Positions 8,309 through 16,589 of a DNA stretch of 64,000 nucleotides are shown in pieces (within the stretch, counting starts at the first letter, position 1; each line of letters begins with the position of its first letter). Under the pieces are notes generated by a model, which did not search any database, had not been told where the DNA came from, and worked only from the letters and a program-made list of their open reading frames with translations. Source of the DNA: Thalassobaculum litoreum DSM 18839 (GTDB taxonomy: Bacteria > Pseudomonadota > Alphaproteobacteria > Thalassobaculales > Thalassobaculaceae); assembly GCF_900102465.1 (NCBI RefSeq), contig NZ_FNBW01000012.1:62001-126000 (forward strand), written 5' to 3'. A program made the translations under genes and the position numbers.

Positions 8309-9019
8309 ATGCTGAAGTTCGTCCTGTTGATTCTGCTGCTCCTGACCCCCCAGAATTCGATCCTGGCGGCGGCAGGAGCCAAGAGCGGGCAGGATGCGAT
8401 GCGGGCGAGCCTGAACGAAATCATCCTCGAACTGTCGGACAATCAGGTCACCGACACGCGCTACTCCGACGCGTTACGGGCTGAGATCAAGCGCCAGCGC
8501 GACTTCATCGTTCCGACCCTGACGGCGGCGGGACCGCTCAAGAGCCTTACCTTCCTGGACTCCACCCAGCCGGCGCCGGATCGGCAGGTGGACCGGTTCC
8601 TGGCCGAGCATGAGAAGACCAGTTTCGAGTGGACCATTTCCCAGGACGAGGAGGGGGTGGTCACGCTCCTCGTCCTAGCGCCTCCCCATGCTTCGGCGAC
8701 GCCGGAAGAGAAGCGGACCGCCTTGGCGGGCGCGACCCTGACCGAGCTGATCGGTGAGCTGCGGGACGGCAGGATCGCCGAGACCCGGTATTCCAAGCCG
8801 CTGATCAAGGAGATGAAGAACCAGCGCGATTTCATCATCCCGACCCTGGCGGCGGCCGGTCCGCTCAAGACCCTGAAATTCCTCAACTCGACCCGCTCGG
8901 AGGCAGAGCAGCCGATCCACCAGTTCCTGGCGGAGCACGAGGCCGCCAAATTCATGTGGACCGTCTCGGTCAACGCCAAGGGCGTGGTCACCCTGCTGAT
9001 CATGCAGCCGGGGAACTGA
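8309..9019 (+). CDS. Secreted protein made of two tandem repeats of an unknown domain
   Basis: About 236 residues with a signal peptide (MLKFVLLILLLLTPQ, then AAAGA). The mature protein is a tandem duplication of a domain of about 90 residues. Repeat 1 contains LNEIILELSDNQV, RDFIVPTLTAAGPLKSLTFL and RFLAEHEKTSFEW; repeat 2 contains LTELIGELRDGRI, RDFIIPTLAAAGPLKTLKFL and QFLAEHEAAKFMW. Each ends in GVVTLL. I do not recognise the domain; beta-lactamase-associated or DUF domains with the FLNST pattern are possible relatives. ATG 8309 was preferred to GTG 8258 because it starts the signal peptide directly. Confidence 0.72.
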   Translation: MLKFVLLILLLLTPQNSILAAAGAKSGQDAMRASLNEIILELSDNQVTDTRYSDALRAEIKRQRDFIVPTLTAAGPLKSLTFLDSTQPAPDRQVDRFLAEHEKTSFEWTISQDEEGVVTLLVLAPPHASATPEEKRTALAGATLTELIGELRDGRIAETRYSKPLIKEMKNQRDFIIPTLAAAGPLKTLKFLNSTRSEAEQPIHQFLAEHEAAKFMWTVSVNAKGVVTLLIMQPGN

Positions 9020-9106
9020 GTACGCACGCTGGGGTTTGTCTGGGTGGTCGCCAGTGCCGGTTCGACCGCCTCAGGTCGATGGTCCGGCCCCTAGAGGATC
9101 TGGCCC

Positions 9107-9673
9107 CTAAAACGCGATCTCGATGGTCCGGGGCTGCGGGGCCGCTTCGAGCGGCCAATAGAGGTTCCAGGCCAGATCGTTGATCAGATAGAAGGACAGA
9201 TCCGCCACCGCGCTGACCGCGGTAAACCCGGCTGCCGTCACCGGATCGGCGGTGAACAGCAACCCGAGACCATAGTTCTTCGCCGAGCTCACAACCCGGT
9301 AGCTCGCCGTCCGGATCGGGAGTGTCCAGCCGCCGAACGGTTGCGGATTGCCGAAGCCGAGGTCCCAGACCGTCTCGTGGGTGTAGTACGCCGCTGTCGA
9401 TAGCGCCGCGTTGGTGAGGATGAAAGCCGGCGCGGCCGCCGCGGTCCCCCCGAGCAGTGTGCTGTAGAGGACGATGTCGAACCCGTTCGCCATCACTTCG
9501 TAGGTGAAGGTCTTGTAGAGGTTTCGCTCCCAGACCTCGGACCGGCCGGCATCGATCACGGCACGGTCCTGCGCAATCCCCTCGGAGATGCTCGACAGCC
9601 AGATCCCCGCCGCCAGGGCCAGAATTGCCGCCAGCATGCCGAGGTGCCTCCGTCGCAGGCATGGCATCGTCAT
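9107..9673 (-). CDS. Membrane protein with two DUF2061-like halves
   Basis: A 188-residue membrane protein. After an N-terminal hydrophobic segment come two similar halves. The first reads NLYKTFTYEVM, a hydrophobic stretch and YYTHETVWDLGFG; the second reads TASYRVVSS, a hydrophobic stretch and FYLINDLAWNLYW. Both echo the DUF2061 pattern (K-T-x-T/S-Y/W-R, two helices, Y-x-H/N-E/D-x-x-W). Function is unknown. It ends 5 bases before greB starts its own reading on the same strand further upstream, so the two may share a transcript. Confidence 0.68.
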   Translation of the reverse strand: MTMPCLRRRHLGMLAAILALAAGIWLSSISEGIAQDRAVIDAGRSEVWERNLYKTFTYEVMANGFDIVLYSTLLGGTAAAAPAFILTNAALSTAAYYTHETVWDLGFGNPQPFGGWTLPIRTASYRVVSSAKNYGLGLLFTADPVTAAGFTAVSAVADLSFYLINDLAWNLYWPLEAAPQPRTIEIAF

Positions 9674-9678
9674 CGGGC

Positions 9679-10269
9679 TCAGTCCGCGATGTAGCGGATC
9701 GCCACGACCTCGATCTCCTTCGGCCCCTGGGGGGTGTGCACGGTGACGGCGTCGCCGGTCTCCGCCTTCATCAGCGCCTTGGCGATCGGCGAGATCCAGC
9801 TCACGGCCCCGGCCTCGGTATTGGCCTCGTCGACGCCGACGATGCGGATCGTGTGCTCGCTCTCGCTGCCGTCGTCATGCAGTTCGGCATAGGTCACGGT
9901 GGCGCCGAAGAACACCTTGTCCAGATGGGTCTGCAGGGCCGTGTCCACCGGCTCGGCGGTGTCGATCCGCTTGGAGAGGTAGCGCATCCGGCGGTCGATC
10001 TCACGCAGGCGCTTCTTGCCGTAGATGTAGTCGCCGTTCTCCGAGCGGTCGCCGTTGCCGGCGGCCCAGGAGACGACCTCGACCACCTTCGGCCGCTCCA
10101 CGCTGCGCAGGTGCTTCAGCTCCGCCCGCAGCGCTTCCAGGCCCTTCGGGGTGATGAGGTTGCGGCCCATCTGCGCGTCGAGCGCGTCCTCGGCGTCGTC
10201 ATGGACCTCGTCGGTCTCGTCCCAGCCGTCGAGTCCGCCGTCGTCTTCTTTCACGAATGCCTTGTTCAT
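9679..10269 (-). CDS. greB: GreA/GreB-type transcript cleavage factor
   Basis: A Gre factor, which enters the RNA polymerase secondary channel and stimulates cleavage of backtracked RNA. The N-terminal coiled coil (ITPKGLEALRAELKHL through LREIDRRMRYLSKRID) carries the loop GNGDRSENGDY with the two acidic tip residues used for catalysis. The C-terminal FKBP-like domain has IVGVDEAN, SWISPIAKALM and GDAVTV. At 196 residues it is longer than typical GreB because of an acidic N-terminal extension of about 35 residues. GreB rather than GreA is judged from KKRLREIDRR and the end of the domain. Confidence 0.9.
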   Translation of the reverse strand: MNKAFVKEDDGGLDGWDETDEVHDDAEDALDAQMGRNLITPKGLEALRAELKHLRSVERPKVVEVVSWAAGNGDRSENGDYIYGKKRLREIDRRMRYLSKRIDTAEPVDTALQTHLDKVFFGATVTYAELHDDGSESEHTIRIVGVDEANTEAGAVSWISPIAKALMKAETGDAVTVHTPQGPKEIEVVAIRYIAD

Positions 10270-10319
10270 GGGGACAGTCTAGCGAGAGACCGGCGCCGAG
10301 GACAGGGCCGTGGCGGCTA

Positions 10320-11276
10320 CTACTCGATCCCCATCAGGGAATTGGCGAAGGCCCGGGCCTCGAACGGGCGCAGGTCGTCGGCGCCCTCGCCGACACCGAC
10401 CGCGTGCACCGGCAGGCCCACGCTCTGGGCCAGGGCGACGACCACGCCGCCGCGGGCGGAACCGTCGAGCTTGGTCACCACCAGGCCGGTGATGTCGACC
10501 ATCTCCTTGAACGCCTTCACCTGGGCATGGGCGTTCTGGCCGACCGTGCCGTCCAGCACCAGCACTGTGGCGTGGGGGGCGGCGGGGTCCTGCTTCTTGA
10601 TGACCCGGACCACCTTGGCCAGCTCGTCCATGAGCTGGGTCTTGTTCTGCAGCCGGCCGGCGGTGTCGATCATCAGCACGTCGCTGCCGGCCGCCTTGGC
10701 CGCGGCCAGGGCATCGAAGGCCAGGGCGGCGGCATCGGAGCCGTGCGGCTTCTCGATCACCGGCACCTTGGCCCGCTCGCCCCAGACCTTGAGCTGTTCG
10801 ATCGCGGCGGCCCGGAAGGTATCGCCGGCGGCGAGCATCACCGACTTACCCTCGCGGGACCACTGATGCGCCAGCTTGCCGATGGTGGTGGTCTTGCCGG
10901 AGCCGTTGACCCCGACCATCAGCAGGACGAAAGGCTTGTGGCCGACCGGCTCCAGCGGCTTGGCGACCGGGGCCAGGATCTCCGCGATGTCCTGCGCGAA
11001 GGCGGCGCGGACCTCGTCGCCGGTCACCTCCTTGTCGAACTTCTCGCGCGCCAGGTTGGCGGTCAGCTTCATCGCCGTCTCGACCCCGAGATCGGCGGTG
11101 ATCAGCAGCTCCTCCAGCTCCTCCAGGGTCGCGTCGTCGAGCTTGCGCTTGGTGAACAGCCCGCCGATGCCTTCCACGAGCCGCTTGGACGACTTCGACA
11201 GGCCCTCGCGCAGGCGGGCGAACCAGCCCTTTTTCGGAGCGCCGGTGTCGTCGGTCTCGGTATCCGTGTCGGTCAT
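10320..11276 (-). CDS. ftsY: Signal recognition particle receptor FtsY
   Basis: FtsY is the membrane-associated GTPase that docks SRP-ribosome complexes at the Sec translocon. The 318-residue protein has a short acidic start, KKGWFARLREGLSKSSKRL (NG-domain helices), the GTPase motifs GVNGSGKTTT (P-loop), DTFRAAA, DTAGR and TKLDGSARGG, and the final GEGADDLRPF. The long acidic A-domain of enterobacteria is absent, as is usual in alphaproteobacteria. Start is ATG 11276, 10 bases after the mtaB stop; an upstream in-frame ATG would overlap mtaB. The adjacency mtaB-ftsY is conserved in alphaproteobacteria. Confidence 0.96.
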   Translation of the reverse strand: MTDTDTETDDTGAPKKGWFARLREGLSKSSKRLVEGIGGLFTKRKLDDATLEELEELLITADLGVETAMKLTANLAREKFDKEVTGDEVRAAFAQDIAEILAPVAKPLEPVGHKPFVLLMVGVNGSGKTTTIGKLAHQWSREGKSVMLAAGDTFRAAAIEQLKVWGERAKVPVIEKPHGSDAAALAFDALAAAKAAGSDVLMIDTAGRLQNKTQLMDELAKVVRVIKKQDPAAPHATVLVLDGTVGQNAHAQVKAFKEMVDITGLVVTKLDGSARGGVVVALAQSVGLPVHAVGVGEGADDLRPFEARAFANSLMGIE

Positions 11277-11286
11277 GCTGCCATGC

Positions 11287-12582
11287 TCATGCGGCGGCGC
11301 GGGCACGGCGCTCGCCGGTCAGTGTGGTGCCGTCGCGCCCGGTGAGGGTCACCTCGACGATCTCGCCCGCCGACGCACCGCCGACGACGCGGATCTCGGC
11401 GAAGCTCTCGCCATGGCCCAGGCCGTCGCGCTCGACCAGCACCCGGTCGGTGGTGCCGATACGGGTGTCGAGCCAGCGCGAGAGGTTCTCCACACCGATG
11501 GCCCGCAGCTCGGCGGCGCGGGCCTTGCGGGCATCGCCGTGGACCTGGGGCATCCGGGCGGCCGGCGTGCCTGGACGCGGCGAATAGGGGAATATGTGCA
11601 GGTACTGCAGACCGAGATCGCGGATCAAAGCGGCGGTGTTCGCGTGCATTTCGTCGGTCTCGGTCGGGAAGCCGGCGATCACGTCGGCACCGAAGGCCAT
11701 GTCCGGGCGCAGGGCGCGGGCGCGCTCGACCACGCGGATCGCGTCGTCGCGCAGGTGGCGGCGCTTCATGCGCTTCAGCACCATGTCGTCGCCGGCCTGC
11801 AGGCTGAGATGCAGGTGCGGCATGAACCGGGGCTCGCTCTCCAGCAGCCGCCAGATATCGTCGTCCAGCTCCACCGGATCGACCGAGGACAGACGCAGGC
11901 GCGGCAGCTCCGGCACCAGGGCGAGCAGCCGGCGCACCATCTGTCCGAGCGACGGCCTGCCCGGCAGATCGCCGCCATAGGAGGTGATGTCGACCCCGCT
12001 CAACACCATCTCGCGATAGCCGGACGCGACCAGGGTGCGGACCTGCTCGACGATCACGCCCATGGGCACCGAGCGGCTGTTGCCGCGGCCGAAGGGGATG
12101 ACGCAGAAGGTGCAGCGGTGGTCGCAGCCCTGCTGGACCTGGACGATGGCCCGCTCGCGCCCCTGCGCCTCGGTGACCAGATGGGCGGCGGTCTCGCGCA
12201 CGCTCATGATGTCGTTGACCAGGATCTTCGGCGCGTCGTCGGTGGCGGAAGCGTTCCAGGTCTCCGGCCGCAGCTTCTCCTCGTTGCCGACCACGCGGGC
12301 GACGCCGGGAATGGCGGCGTAGCGGTCCGGGTCGATCTGGGCGGCACAGCCGGTGACGACCACGTTGGCGGTCGGGTTCTCGCGGATCAGCCGACGGATC
12401 GCCTGGCGCGACTGGCGCTCGGCCTCCGAGGTGACGGCGCATGTATTGACCACGATGGTGTCGCCGGCACCGGACGCCGCCAGGTGCCCCTGGATCAGGT
12501 CGGACTCGTGCGCGTTCAGCCGGCAGCCGAAGGTCTCGACCCGGTGAGAGGGAGCTGTCTTGGTGTCAGCCGTGTGCGCCAT
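11287..12582 (-). CDS. mtaB: tRNA t6A37 methylthiotransferase MtaB
   Basis: A radical-SAM methylthiotransferase that converts t6A37 to ms2t6A37 in tRNAs reading ANN codons. It has the N-terminal UPF0004 domain with Cys20 (FGCRLN), Cys48 (NTCAVT) and Cys79 (VTGCAAQ), which bind one iron-sulfur cluster. The radical-SAM motif CDHRCTFC (Cys153, 157, 160) is followed by the C-terminal TRAM segment. CRLNAHESD and QGCDHRCTFCVIPFGRG favour MtaB over MiaB or RimO. ATG 12582 was chosen at the family N-terminus; the frame is open 12 codons further. It is immediately upstream of ftsY. Confidence 0.93.
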   Translation of the reverse strand: MAHTADTKTAPSHRVETFGCRLNAHESDLIQGHLAASGAGDTIVVNTCAVTSEAERQSRQAIRRLIRENPTANVVVTGCAAQIDPDRYAAIPGVARVVGNEEKLRPETWNASATDDAPKILVNDIMSVRETAAHLVTEAQGRERAIVQVQQGCDHRCTFCVIPFGRGNSRSVPMGVIVEQVRTLVASGYREMVLSGVDITSYGGDLPGRPSLGQMVRRLLALVPELPRLRLSSVDPVELDDDIWRLLESEPRFMPHLHLSLQAGDDMVLKRMKRRHLRDDAIRVVERARALRPDMAFGADVIAGFPTETDEMHANTAALIRDLGLQYLHIFPYSPRPGTPAARMPQVHGDARKARAAELRAIGVENLSRWLDTRIGTTDRVLVERDGLGHGESFAEIRVVGGASAGEIVEVTLTGRDGTTLTGERRARAAA

Positions 12583-12709
12583 AGGGCGGTAGATGCCTGC
12601 ATGGGGGACGGAATGCAAGACTCCGGGGTAGATCCGGCAATTGTGGACCGGTCGCTCCGTCCCCTACATTGGCCGGACAATCAAAACGACCAAGCGTCAG
12701 GGAGCTCCC

Positions 12710-13783
12710 ATGAAGACCTACAAGATCGCGGCCATTCCGGCTGACGGTATCGGCCCGGAAGTGATCGCCGCCGGCCTGCAGGCGCTGGAAGCGCTGGAGC
12801 GGCGCGACGGGTCGTTCAAGCTGGAGGTCGAGCATTTCGACTGGGGCTCGGACTACTACAAGAAGCACGGCGTGATGATGCCGGAGGACGGCCGCGACCA
12901 GCTCAAGCCGTTCGACGCGATCTTCTTCGGCGCGGTCGGCGCGCCGGACGTGCCGGACCACATCACCCTGTGGGGCCTGCGTCTGCCGATCTGCCAGGGC
13001 TTCGACCAGTACGCCAATGTGCGGCCGACCAAGATCCTGCCGGGCATCACCTCGCCGCTCGCCGGCGTCGGGCCGGGCGATCTGGACTGGGTGATCGTGC
13101 GCGAGAACTCCGAAGGCGAATATGCCGGCAATGGCGGGCGCACCCATCGCGGCATGCCCGAGGAAGTCGGCACCGAGGTGGCGATCTTCACCCGCGTCGG
13201 TGTGACCCGGATCATGCGTTATGCGTTCAAGCTGGCCCAGTCGCGGCCACGCAAGCTGCTGACGGTGGTGACCAAGTCGAACGCCCAGCGCTTCGGCATG
13301 GTGATGTGGGACGAGATCGCCGCCGAGGTGGCGCAGGAGTTCCCGGACGTCACCTGGGACAAGATGCTGGTCGATGCCATGACCGTGCGCATGACCCTGA
13401 AGCCGAAGAGCCTGGACACCATCGTCGCAACCAACCTGCACGCCGACATCCTGTCGGACCTGGCCGGCGCGCTGGCCGGCAGCCTAGGCGTGGCGCCGAC
13501 CGCGAATATCGATCCGGAGCGGCGCTACCCCTCCATGTTCGAGCCGATCCACGGCTCCGCCTTCGACATCACCGGCAAGGGCATCGCCAACCCGGTCGCC
13601 ACCTTCTGGACGGCGGCGCAGATGCTGGAGCATCTGGGCGAGGCGAAGGCTGCTGCCAGGTTGATGGAGGCGGTGGAGAAGGTGACGGCGGAGGGGATCA
13701 TCACCCCGGATATCGGCGGCACGGCGACGACTCAGCAGGTGACCGACGCGGTCTGCGAGGCAATCCGGATGTCGAATATCTGA
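12710..13783 (+). CDS. dmlA: Tartrate / decarboxylating D-malate dehydrogenase
   Basis: A 357-residue NAD-dependent beta-decarboxylating dehydrogenase of the isocitrate/isopropylmalate family. The start IAAIPADGIGPEV and the segment TLWGLRLPICQGFDQYANVRP are typical of the TtuC/DmlA branch. RENSEGEYAGNGGR, KSNAQRFGMVMWDE, NLHADILSDL and EPIHGSAFDI hold the substrate, metal and NAD contacts. Start is ATG 12710, preceded by GGGAG. It likely oxidises D-malate or tartrate to pyruvate or oxaloglycolate plus CO2. The two substrates cannot be told apart by reading. No LysR regulator lies next to it. Confidence 0.9.
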   Translation: MKTYKIAAIPADGIGPEVIAAGLQALEALERRDGSFKLEVEHFDWGSDYYKKHGVMMPEDGRDQLKPFDAIFFGAVGAPDVPDHITLWGLRLPICQGFDQYANVRPTKILPGITSPLAGVGPGDLDWVIVRENSEGEYAGNGGRTHRGMPEEVGTEVAIFTRVGVTRIMRYAFKLAQSRPRKLLTVVTKSNAQRFGMVMWDEIAAEVAQEFPDVTWDKMLVDAMTVRMTLKPKSLDTIVATNLHADILSDLAGALAGSLGVAPTANIDPERRYPSMFEPIHGSAFDITGKGIANPVATFWTAAQMLEHLGEAKAAARLMEAVEKVTAEGIITPDIGGTATTQQVTDAVCEAIRMSNI

Positions 13784-13806
13784 CATTGGGAGGCCGCGTC
13801 CCCGAC

Positions 13807-13912
13807 CGTCATCCTGACGAAAGTCAGGAACAATGCTCGGACGGCGCGACGCTGGGCTGCAGGAACTGATCCGACGCTGGCAGCTTGGTCCTGAAACGAG
13901 TTCAGGACGACG
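13807..13912. repeat. Dispersed inverted-repeat element (copy B)
   Basis: Begins CGTCATCCTGACGAAAGTCAGG, here the arm CGTCATCCTGACG, and ends CCTGAAACGAGTTCAGGACGACGG. The two ends are nearly complementary, with inner GTCAGGA and TCAGGAC motifs. It lies between two converging genes, like the other members of the family in this window, which supports a role at 3' ends of transcripts rather than in promoters. Confidence 0.65.
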
Positions 13913-13936
13913 GGGAGGGGCTGAAAGAAGGAGCCG

Positions 13937-14470
13937 CTATCCCCGCAGCGCCACGTCGGCCAGACGCCTCGGGGGCTCGCCCTCGCTCAGGCGGAACAGT
14001 TCCACCGTATCCAGGCGAGCGTGGATCTCGATGTCCTGGGCGTTCAGATCGTCGACCAGGGCCTTGGCGAGCTTGGCCTCGCCGAACCGGCCGAGCGTGA
14101 TGTGCGGCACATAGGGCAGGTCGAGCCGCAGCACGTCGGAGAACGGACCGCTGTACAGGTAATCGTGCAGCCGGATCAGCGCGCCGTTGCCGGCATCGGG
14201 CACCAGGTAGACGTAGGTCTCGTCCGAATAGCGGTCTAGCCAGGGCATGGTCGCGCGGAAGCTGAGGTCGATCGGCGCGGTCTCGGCGGCGACGGTCGCC
14301 AGGTGGCTGGTGGCGGTGGTCGGGTCGGTGGCGTCGGTCGGGAAGATCAGGGTGACATGAGCACCGAGGCCGTCCTGGAAGATCGCGCCCCGGTGCCGCC
14401 CGCGCAGCGCATCCATCCAGGCCCGGTCGGCGGCCGCCATGGCAGGGCGGCCGAGCACCACGAGGCTCAT
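13937..14470 (-). CDS. 2H phosphoesterase (2'-5' RNA ligase-like)
   Basis: A 177-residue protein with the two H-x-T/S motifs that define the 2H phosphoesterase superfamily: HVTLIF (His38) and HITLGR (His123). Members hydrolyse 2',3'-cyclic phosphates or ligate RNA ends. The spacing of about 85 residues between the motifs is normal. It is 10 bases downstream of dapF on the same strand, probably in one transcript, though no functional link is known. A second 2H protein (thpR) lies at 53 kb, so this one is a divergent paralogue. Confidence 0.82.
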   Translation of the reverse strand: MSLVVLGRPAMAAADRAWMDALRGRHRGAIFQDGLGAHVTLIFPTDATDPTTATSHLATVAAETAPIDLSFRATMPWLDRYSDETYVYLVPDAGNGALIRLHDYLYSGPFSDVLRLDLPYVPHITLGRFGEAKLAKALVDDLNAQDIEIHARLDTVELFRLSEGEPPRRLADVALRG

Positions 14471-14480
14471 CGCGCCCTCC

Positions 14481-15323
14481 TCAGGATCCGAGTGCGGAAA
14501 GGTCGAGGGTGCCGGAGAAGCTGGTCGCCACCGGTCCCGTCATCTCCACATGCCCGTCGGCGCGCCACGTAATGTCCAGCACGCCGCCGTCCAGCACCAC
14601 GCTGGCCGAGCGGCCGGGGATCATCCCGCGCCGGGCGGCCGCGACCACCGTGGCGCAGGCGCCCGAGCCGCAGGCCTGGGTGATGCCGGCGCCGCGCTCC
14701 CACACCCGCATCCGCAGGCGGTCGGGGGCAAGCACGCTGACGAACTCGATATTGGCGCGTTCCGGGAAGATCGGGTTGGTCTCGATCGGCGGGCCGATGC
14801 GGGCGAGATCGAGCGCCTCGGCGTCCTCGACGAAGAACACCGCGTGCGGGTTGCCCATGTTGACCATGGTCGCCGGGCCGTAGGCCTCGGCACCCGGCAC
14901 GGTGACCTCCCGCGTGTCGGTCTCCACGGCGATCGGGATCTCGGTCCAGCCGAGGTTGGCCTTGCCCATATCGACGGTCACCCGGCCGTCGGCGGCGCGC
15001 TTGCAGACCAGGCCGCCGACCACGGTCTCCAGCACGATCTCCTCCGCCCCGGCTTCGTCCATCAGCAGGGAGGCGACGCAGCGCGTGCCGTTGCCGCAGG
15101 CCTGGGCCTGGGAGCCGTCCGGGTTGTGGATCGCCATATAGGCCAGCCCGCCGTTCTTCGGCGGCAGGATGGTGAGAAACTGGTCGTAGCCAACCCCGCG
15201 GCGACGGTCGCCCACCGCACGGTACTGCGCCTCGCTCAGGGCGGCGTCGGCCTTGCGGCCGTCGACGACGACGAAGTCGTTGCCGAGGCCGTGCATCTTC
15301 AGGAAGGGCAAATTCGTGCTCAT
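14481..15323 (-). CDS. dapF: Diaminopimelate epimerase
   Basis: DapF interconverts LL- and meso-diaminopimelate, giving the precursor for lysine and peptidoglycan. The 280-residue protein starts FLKMHGLGNDFVVVD and has the paired catalytic cysteines Cys76 (QACGNGTRC) and Cys218 (QACGSGAC). MVNMGNPH, RANIEFV and RVWERGAG are also conserved. In many alphaproteobacteria dapF is directly followed by mtaB and ftsY; here those genes are about 2 kb away, split by the malate dehydrogenase and 2H phosphoesterase genes. Confidence 0.97.
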   Translation of the reverse strand: MSTNLPFLKMHGLGNDFVVVDGRKADAALSEAQYRAVGDRRRGVGYDQFLTILPPKNGGLAYMAIHNPDGSQAQACGNGTRCVASLLMDEAGAEEIVLETVVGGLVCKRAADGRVTVDMGKANLGWTEIPIAVETDTREVTVPGAEAYGPATMVNMGNPHAVFFVEDAEALDLARIGPPIETNPIFPERANIEFVSVLAPDRLRMRVWERGAGITQACGSGACATVVAAARRGMIPGRSASVVLDGGVLDITWRADGHVEMTGPVATSFSGTLDLSALGS

Positions 15324-15423
15324 GACGCCTCATATAGAGACGGTGTAGGCTCGGCTGCAAGCGTACCTTGAACAGCCGTCCAACATCGTCCAACCAATCA
15401 AACAAAGAACACGAGGGAGTGAG

Positions 15424-16491
15424 ATGCCGATCACCATCGGACACGAGCGCCTGACCGATATCGTCGCCGCCATGATGCAGGGGGCGAAAAGCTCGCCTGA
15501 GGAAGCCCGCACCATCGCCGAGAACCTGGTGACGGCCAACCTGATGGGCCATGACAGCCACGGCGTCGGCCTCGCCCCGCGCTACATGAAGCATGCGGTC
15601 GCCGGCACCATGAACCCGGGCGCGCGGCCGTCGGTCGTCACCGACAACGGCGCCTACCTGCTGCTGGACGGCAACATGGGCTACGGCCAGACCGTCTGCC
15701 GCGAGGCGATGGAGATGGCGATCGAGCGGGCGAAGAAGACCGGCGTCTGCATCATGGGCCTGCGCCGCACCCACCACATGGGCCGGATCGGCGCCTGGGG
15801 CGAGATGGCGGCCAGGGCCGGGCTGATCTCGATCCACTACGTCAACACGACCGGCCACCGGCCCTACGTGTCGCCCTGGGGCGGCTACGAGGCGAAGTAT
15901 TCGACCAACCCGTACTGCACGGCGATCCCCGCGACCGACGACCATCCGATGATCGTGCTCGACATGGCGACCTCGCGGGTCGCCCAGGGCAAGGTGCGCG
16001 TCGCCTATTACGCCGGCAAGAAGACCCCGGCGGACGCGCTGGTCGGCCCGGACGGCAAGCCGACCGACGACCCGACGGTGATCTTCGAGGAGCCGTTCGG
16101 CGCCATGCTCTCGTTCGGCCAGCACAAGGGCTACGGCCTGGCCATGATCTGCGAGATCCTGGCGGCCGGCCTGACCGGGGGCGGCACCGCGCGCGAGGAG
16201 CTGATGAGCCAGAACACGATCTGCAACAACATGCTGACGATCGTCATGGACCCGAAGGGCTTCGGCGCCGACATCCCGTTCAAGTCGGAGATCGACCAGC
16301 TCGTCGGCCATGTCTCCACCGCCAAGGTCGCGGTCGGCCACGACAAGATCCGCTTCCCCGGCGATCCGGAGCGCGAGACCTCGGCCGAGCGCACCGCCAA
16401 CGGCATTCCGATCGACGACAACACATGGGCCGAGATGACCGAGGCCGGGGTCGAGGCCGGGATGGACAAGTCCGATTTCGCGGTGAACTGA
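15424..16491 (+). CDS. Ldh-family (malate/L-lactate/ureidoglycolate) dehydrogenase
   Basis: A 355-residue NAD(P)-dependent oxidoreductase of the type-2 malate/L-lactate dehydrogenase family, whose fold differs from classical lactate dehydrogenases. NLMGHDSHGVGLAPRY holds the catalytic His; MGYGQTVC, RRTHHMGRIGAWGE, MATSRVAQGKV and FGQHKGYGLA line the cofactor and substrate pocket. Start ATG has GAGGGAG four bases upstream. The likely substrate is a 2-hydroxy acid (malate, lactate, sulfolactate or ureidoglycolate type). Nearby genes do not decide which. Confidence 0.88.
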   Translation: MPITIGHERLTDIVAAMMQGAKSSPEEARTIAENLVTANLMGHDSHGVGLAPRYMKHAVAGTMNPGARPSVVTDNGAYLLLDGNMGYGQTVCREAMEMAIERAKKTGVCIMGLRRTHHMGRIGAWGEMAARAGLISIHYVNTTGHRPYVSPWGGYEAKYSTNPYCTAIPATDDHPMIVLDMATSRVAQGKVRVAYYAGKKTPADALVGPDGKPTDDPTVIFEEPFGAMLSFGQHKGYGLAMICEILAAGLTGGGTAREELMSQNTICNNMLTIVMDPKGFGADIPFKSEIDQLVGHVSTAKVAVGHDKIRFPGDPERETSAERTANGIPIDDNTWAEMTEAGVEAGMDKSDFAVN

Positions 16492-16589
16492 CGGTCCATC
16501 GATTGTTGGGATCGTCTCCGCAAGAAGCGGATGGAGGCGCCTCGGCCGCCGGTTCAGGGTAGGATCACTGCAAGCGATGGAGATCCGCG

